Source of the DNA: Hydrogenophaga sp.
GTDB lineage: Bacteria > Pseudomonadota > Gammaproteobacteria > Burkholderiales > Burkholderiaceae_C
DNA length: 16,709 nucleotides
NCBI GenBank assembly: GCA_020047875.1
Contig: JAIFNE010000193.1
Span: 1-16,709 of the forward strand
Direction of reading: 5' to 3'
Shown: positions 13,465 to 16,709 of the stretch, piece after piece
How positions within the stretch are numbered: position 1 is the stretch's first letter
Layout of the letters: each line of letters opens with the position of its first letter
Notes under the pieces: model-generated
The model's database searches: none
Seen by the model: only the letters and a program-made list of their open reading frames with translations
What the model was told of the DNA's origin: nothing
Translations under genes and position numbers: made by a program

Positions 13465-13629
13465 GATTGTGCTGACGACACGCCTCACGGCCTCAAACAG
13501 CGCTCAATTCGCTACCCGAGCGCCGGTCTTGCTGCTTAACTGAAATCTGCCCCCCAATTGTCGAAAGCTGTGCACCCTGGGGCCGATCCTCGCTTTAAAC
13601 GCCCCAAGCCTGACGGGCTCCTAGGCGCA

Positions 13630-13649
13630 CCCCGTCTGCAATCACGGGG
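13630..13649 (-). terminator. Hairpin downstream of icd, possible terminator
   Basis: CCCCGT and ACGGGG form a 6-bp perfect stem with an 8-nt loop, starting 11 bp past the icd stop codon. No T tract follows on either strand, so it could be a 3'-end stabilising hairpin or chance. The rest of 13465-13660 shows no gene. Confidence 0.3.
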
Positions 13650-13660
13650 CGGCCGCGGTT

Positions 13661-13880
13661 TCACTGCCCCTGCCCCAGCGCAAAACCCTTCACGCCGTCA
13701 AAGGTGCAGAGGTTTTCGGTCTTGATCACGTCCACACCGGCTTCGGTGAGTGTGCCCAGCAGCGCCACGATGTCGCGCTGCGCGATCTCGCCGGCGGGCG
13801 TGGCGGCCACGAAGCGGCAGCGCCAGTGGTCGGTGCAGAAGGTTTCAGGGAAGCCACCCGGCCACACCTTCACGCCGCGG
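13661..13880 (-). repeat. 220-bp direct repeat, right copy (3' end of intact icd)
   Basis: This is the partner of 3620-3839. It covers the last 72 or so codons and the TGA stop of icd. On the far side, at about 13880, the gene continues normally into its catalytic domain while the left copy goes into unrelated sequence. Beyond the stop codon the two copies also become unrelated. Confidence 0.9.
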
Positions 13881-15202
13881 TTGGTGATCATCTGCAGCTG
13901 GAGTGCGGCGGTGTTGCTGGCCTTGAGCTGCACCGCCAGATCGTCGGCGCTCAGGGCCGACTGGTGCACAAACACATCCACCCCCACCAGCGCCTTTTTG
14001 GCGGCGGGCGCGCGCACATACAGCGGTTTGGCGGCCGCTGGCGTCTTGGGCAGCGGCGCGTTCTGGTAGCTCACCGGCTTGAACTGCGCTGGCAGCCGGC
14101 CCAGGCGCTCGATGATGGCGTCGGCAAAGTCCATGCTGCCAAACGGCATCGGAATGCCGCGCTGGGTCTGCGGCTTGCCCTGGCTCTGCAGGTCGGCGGT
14201 AAACACACCGTCTTCCAGGGTGCACAGCCAGGCGTTGTGAATCTTGGCCGCCACTTCCGGCTGGCGAATGTGCACCAGCATCATCACCGCGCCCAGCAGC
14301 AGGCCGCTGGGGTTGGCAATGCCCTTGCCCGCGATGTCGGGCGCGCTGCCGTGGATGGCCTCGAACATCGCCACGTGTTCGCCAATGTTGGCGCTGCCCG
14401 CCAGGCCCACGCTGCCGGTCATCTCGGCGGCGATGTCGCTGATGATGTCGCCATACAGGTTGGGCGTGACGATCACATCAAACTGCTCCGGCCGCGTGGC
14501 CAGCCGGGCTGCGCCGATGTCAATGATCATGTGGTCGGTGGCGATCTCGGGGTAGTCCACCCGGATCTCGTCGAACACCTGGTGGAACAGGCCGTCGGTC
14601 ATCTTCATGATGTTGTCCTTGCTCATGCAAGTGACCTTGCGCCGGCCGTTGGCCCGCGCGTATTCAAACGCGTAGCGCACGATCTTTTCGCAGCCCGGGC
14701 GCGTGATCAGCTTCAGGCACTGGAACACCTCGTCGGTCTGGCGGTGCTCGATGCCGGCGTACAGGTCTTCCTCGTTTTCCCGCACGATCACCAGATCGAG
14801 CTTGGGGTGCTTGGTGGCCACGAACGGGCTGTAGCTCACGCAGGGGCGCACGTTGGCATACAGGCCCAGCGTCTTGCGGATGGTCACGTTCAGGCTCTTG
14901 TAGCCGCCGCCGCTGGGCGTGGTGATCGGGCTTTTCAGGAACACCTTGGTGCGCCGCAGACTGTCCCACGACTCGGGCGCAATGCCGCTGCTGTGGCCCG
15001 CGTGGTAGAGCTTTTCGCCAATCTCGATGGTTTCGGGCGCGATGCGCGCGCCAGCGGCCATGAGCACCTTGAGCGTGGCTTCCATGATCTCCGGGCCAAT
15101 GCCGTCGCCGTGGGCCACGGTGATCGGCACCAGCGTGTCGGCGGCGCGATCGCCGGCGGGGGCGGCAGCGGCAAGCAGCGGGTTCGGGGTGTCGTTTTTC
15201 AT
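13661..15202 (-). CDS. icd: Isocitrate dehydrogenase (Thermus-type, C-terminally extended)
   Basis: This enzyme oxidatively decarboxylates isocitrate to 2-oxoglutarate in the TCA cycle (513 aa). The ATG at 15202 is chosen because AGGAAA lies 4 bp before it (15207-15212); a frame opening at 15286 has no such support. The isocitrate/isopropylmalate dehydrogenase fold shows ENEEDLYAG, catalytic Lys195 in SKDNIMK, and metal ligands Asp252 and Asp256 in NLYGDIISD. The cofactor loop reads HGSAPDIAG, with Asp289-Ile290 where E. coli NADP-enzyme has Lys-Tyr, which suggests NAD+ rather than NADP+. After about residue 340 comes the extra C-terminal domain of the Thermus/alpha-proteobacterial type. The last 220 bp are duplicated at 3620-3839. 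It is divergent from a LysR regulator gene across 138 bp. Confidence 0.93.
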   Translation of the reverse strand: MKNDTPNPLLAAAAPAGDRAADTLVPITVAHGDGIGPEIMEATLKVLMAAGARIAPETIEIGEKLYHAGHSSGIAPESWDSLRRTKVFLKSPITTPSGGGYKSLNVTIRKTLGLYANVRPCVSYSPFVATKHPKLDLVIVRENEEDLYAGIEHRQTDEVFQCLKLITRPGCEKIVRYAFEYARANGRRKVTCMSKDNIMKMTDGLFHQVFDEIRVDYPEIATDHMIIDIGAARLATRPEQFDVIVTPNLYGDIISDIAAEMTGSVGLAGSANIGEHVAMFEAIHGSAPDIAGKGIANPSGLLLGAVMMLVHIRQPEVAAKIHNAWLCTLEDGVFTADLQSQGKPQTQRGIPMPFGSMDFADAIIERLGRLPAQFKPVSYQNAPLPKTPAAAKPLYVRAPAAKKALVGVDVFVHQSALSADDLAVQLKASNTAALQLQMITNRGVKVWPGGFPETFCTDHWRCRFVAATPAGEIAQRDIVALLGTLTEAGVDVIKTENLCTFDGVKGFALGQGQ

Positions 15203-15206
15203 GGTG

Positions 15207-15212
15207 TTTCCT
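15207..15212 (-). promoter_or_regulatory. Ribosome-binding site that fixes the icd start
   Basis: AGGAAA on the minus strand sits four bases before the ATG at 15202. It supports MKNDTP as the true N-terminus and a 513-residue protein rather than the 28-residue-longer frame, whose extra residues (MFNENKVFFFMGW...) come from the AT-rich promoter region. Confidence 0.7.
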
Positions 15213-15278
15213 GTTGGGGCGTTGAAGATGTCCGCACTGTAGGGAAACCAACCCATAAAGAAAAATACTTTGTTTTCA

Positions 15279-15305
15279 TTGAACACATAGTCCTGGAACT
15301 ATGAT
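15279..15305 (+). promoter_or_regulatory. Candidate promoter of the LysR-type regulator gene
   Basis: TTGAAC (15279-15284) and TATGAT (15300-15305) are separated by 15 bp, slightly short. The -10 fits the consensus at five of six positions. The stretch 15255-15305 is the most AT-rich part of the right flank and must also hold the icd promoter on the other strand. Confidence 0.35.
15286..15303. promoter_or_regulatory. Perfect inverted repeat, likely LysR operator
   Basis: CATAGT-N6-ACTATG is a perfect 6-bp dyad in the icd/lysR divergent spacer. It resembles LysR-type recognition boxes (T-N11-A and T-N12 variants). It overlaps the candidate -10 of the regulator gene, which fits autorepression. 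It lies about 85-100 bp from the icd start, a position from which it could act on icd. Confidence 0.55.
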
Positions 15306-15340
15306 TTGGCGAGTTCTTGCCTGCTCCATCACGCCCCGCC

Positions 15341-16279
15341 ATGCCCACCCCCATCCAGCGCCTGCTGCGCACCTCGCCCCAGCAACTGCGCGCCTTCGAG
15401 GCCACCGCCCGCCTGATGTCGGTCACGCAGGCCGCGCGGGAGCTGCATGTGAGCCAGCCCACGGTGAGCGTGCAGCTGCGCGAGCTGGCCGCGCTGGTGG
15501 GCGAGCCGCTGCTGGAGCCGCTGGGGCGCGGCATCCGGCTCACCCCCGCGGGCGAGGCGCTACAAGCCACGGTGGCCGACATCGCCGGCTGCTGGCAGCG
15601 CTTTGAAGACCGGCTGGGCGACCTCAGCGGCCTGCTGCGGGGGCGTCTGCGCATCGCCGCGGTGACCACGGCCGAGTATTTCGTGCCCGACCTGCTGGGG
15701 CCGTTCGCCGCGCTGCACCCCGGGGTGGAGATCGATCTGGCGGTGGAAAACCGCGACCGCGTGATCGCCCGGCTGCGTAACCAGGCCGACGACCTCGCCG
15801 TCATGATGCTGCCGCCCCAGGCGCTGCCGCTGCACAGCCAGCCGTTTCTGGACAACCCGCTGGTGGTGATCGCGCCGCGCGGGCACCCGCGCGCGGCCAG
15901 CGCGCAGCCGGTGCCGCTGGCCGAGCTGGCGGGCGAGCGCTGGCTGATGCGCGAAGCCGGCAGCGGCACCCGGCTGGTGGCCGAAAAACACTTTGCCGAC
16001 CACGGCTTCAGCCCACGCATCGCCATGAGCCTGGGCAGCAACGAAGCCCTCAAACACGCGGTGGGCGCCGGTCTGGGGCTGGCGGTGATTTCTGCGCTCA
16101 CGGTGCAGAGCAGCGCGCTGTCGACCACGCCGGGCGACACCGGCGCGCCCTGGGTTCAACTGGCGGTGGAAGACTTCCCGATTCAGCGACAGTGGTCGAT
16201 TGTCTGGCGCAGCGACGCGCCGCTGGCCGCCCCCGCCCAGCGCTTTGTGACCTATCTGCGCGGGGCACAGGCCAGCTGA
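15341..16279 (+). CDS. LysR-type transcriptional regulator (CbbR/CysB-like)
   Basis: This is a 312-aa DNA-binding regulator. The winged helix-turn-helix lies at about residues 12-75, with SVTQAARELHVSQPTVSVQL as recognition region and GRGIRLTPAGEAL as wing. The effector-binding domain follows (about 95-305) and includes GSGTR at 207-211, a feature shared with CbbR/RbcR and CysB-like members. The ATG at 15341 aligns the helix-turn-helix at the usual distance from the N-terminus; a TTG at 15317 would add eight residues. Neither has a clear ribosome-binding site. The divergent position to icd, with the dyad at 15286-15303 between them, suggests it controls icd and itself in response to a metabolite. 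The CbbR likeness does not prove a carbon-fixation role, and no cbb genes are here. Confidence 0.9.
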   Translation: MPTPIQRLLRTSPQQLRAFEATARLMSVTQAARELHVSQPTVSVQLRELAALVGEPLLEPLGRGIRLTPAGEALQATVADIAGCWQRFEDRLGDLSGLLRGRLRIAAVTTAEYFVPDLLGPFAALHPGVEIDLAVENRDRVIARLRNQADDLAVMMLPPQALPLHSQPFLDNPLVVIAPRGHPRAASAQPVPLAELAGERWLMREAGSGTRLVAEKHFADHGFSPRIAMSLGSNEALKHAVGAGLGLAVISALTVQSSALSTTPGDTGAPWVQLAVEDFPIQRQWSIVWRSDAPLAAPAQRFVTYLRGAQAS

Positions 16280-16304
16280 ACGGCGCGGGTTTGCGCTGGC
16301 GGTC

Positions 16305-16709
16305 TCAATACAGCGCCGCGAACTTTTCAACCAGGGGCGTTGGCCCGGCCAGGATCAGGTGGTCGCCGGGTTTGATCTCGGTCTCGGGCTTGGCGTAAAT
16401 GAAGTCCTGGTGGCGGCGCTTGATGCCCACCACCGTCACGCCGTGCTTCTTGCGCACGTTCGAGACCGCCAGCGTCTTGTTGTGCGTCTCCATGGGCGCT
16501 CGGGTCTTGGCGATCGCAAAACCGTCGTCGAACTCGATGAAGTCCATCATCTTGCCGGTCACCAGGTGGGCCACCCGCTCGCCCATGTCGGCCTCAGGGT
16601 AGATCACATGGTGCGCGCCCACCCGCTCGGCAATGCGGCCGTGTTGCGGGCTGTTGGCCTTGGCCCAGATGTCTTTCACACCCATCTGCGCCAGGTTCAG
16701 CACCGTCAG
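16305..16709 (-). CDS. KtrA/TrkA-family potassium-uptake regulatory protein, C-terminal part
   Basis: These 134 residues are the C-terminal end of a cytoplasmic RCK-type subunit that gates a Ktr/Trk potassium transporter through nucleotide binding. The visible part starts in the second half of the Rossmann RCK_N domain (LTVLNLAQMGVKDIWAKA, then GAHHVIYPEADMGERVAHLV). After a linker comes the RCK_C (TrkA_C) domain, with NKTLAVSNVRKKHGVTVVGI and IKPGDHLILAGP. The nucleotide-binding glycine motif and the start codon lie beyond the right edge. The gene converges on the LysR gene with only 25 bp between the stop codons. The cognate membrane subunit is not in the window. Confidence 0.88.
   Translation of the reverse strand: MTVLNLAQMGVKDIWAKANSPQHGRIAERVGAHHVIYPEADMGERVAHLVTGKMMDFIEFDDGFAIAKTRAPMETHNKTLAVSNVRKKHGVTVVGIKRRHQDFIYAKPETEIKPGDHLILAGPTPLVEKFAALY

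Noticed and set aside
13826..15304. 492-codon plus-strand frame opposite icd
   Set aside because: It is a shadow frame: the opposite strand encodes a complete isocitrate dehydrogenase with catalytic residues and a ribosome-binding site.
16271..16300. GCCAGC/GCTGGC inverted repeat between the converging LysR and KtrA-like genes
   Set aside because: The loop is 18 nt and there is no T tract on either strand, so it is too weak to call a terminator.

Overview
The window comes from a GC-rich chromosome with long, tightly packed genes. The protein styles (DinG-like helicase, Thermus-type isocitrate dehydrogenase with a C-terminal extension, CbbR/CysB-like LysR regulator, KtrA/TrkA protein, GspE/PilB ATPase) suggest a beta-proteobacterium, most likely Burkholderiales/Comamonadaceae. 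This assignment is an inference from protein character only.

Left flank (1-3582): the 5' part of a dinG-type helicase gene leaves the window on the minus strand and carries an apparent one-base frameshift near 1015. Divergent from it are a patatin-like phospholipase gene and an alpha/beta hydrolase gene, 18 bp apart and probably co-transcribed. At 3620-3839 lies an orphan copy of the last 220 bp of icd, about 93% identical to the intact gene 10 kb away and in the same orientation.

Central segment (about 3840-13660): a minus-strand operon encodes a very large CHASE/PAS hybrid histidine kinase (REC-REC-HPt at its C-terminus). It overlaps by ATGA a REC-GGDEF response regulator with an intact active site and I-site. 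Divergent from it, across a 750-bp spacer holding what looks like a decayed pgpA 5' end, is a GspE/PilB-type secretion ATPase. Its N-terminal half has four 30-residue repeats of the MshEN cyclic-di-GMP-binding type. Read together, the genes suggest one circuit: periplasmic signal, phosphorelay, c-di-GMP synthesis, and a c-di-GMP-responsive motor ATPase.

Right flank (13661-16709): intact icd (minus), a divergent LysR-type regulator with a perfect 18-bp inverted repeat over its likely promoter, and the 3' end of a KtrA/TrkA-like potassium-uptake regulator (minus), cut by the window edge.

The main structural point is that the signalling segment is bracketed by two copies of the icd 3' end. This resembles the icd/icdC arrangement made by element e14 in Escherichia coli, although no integrase is visible here.
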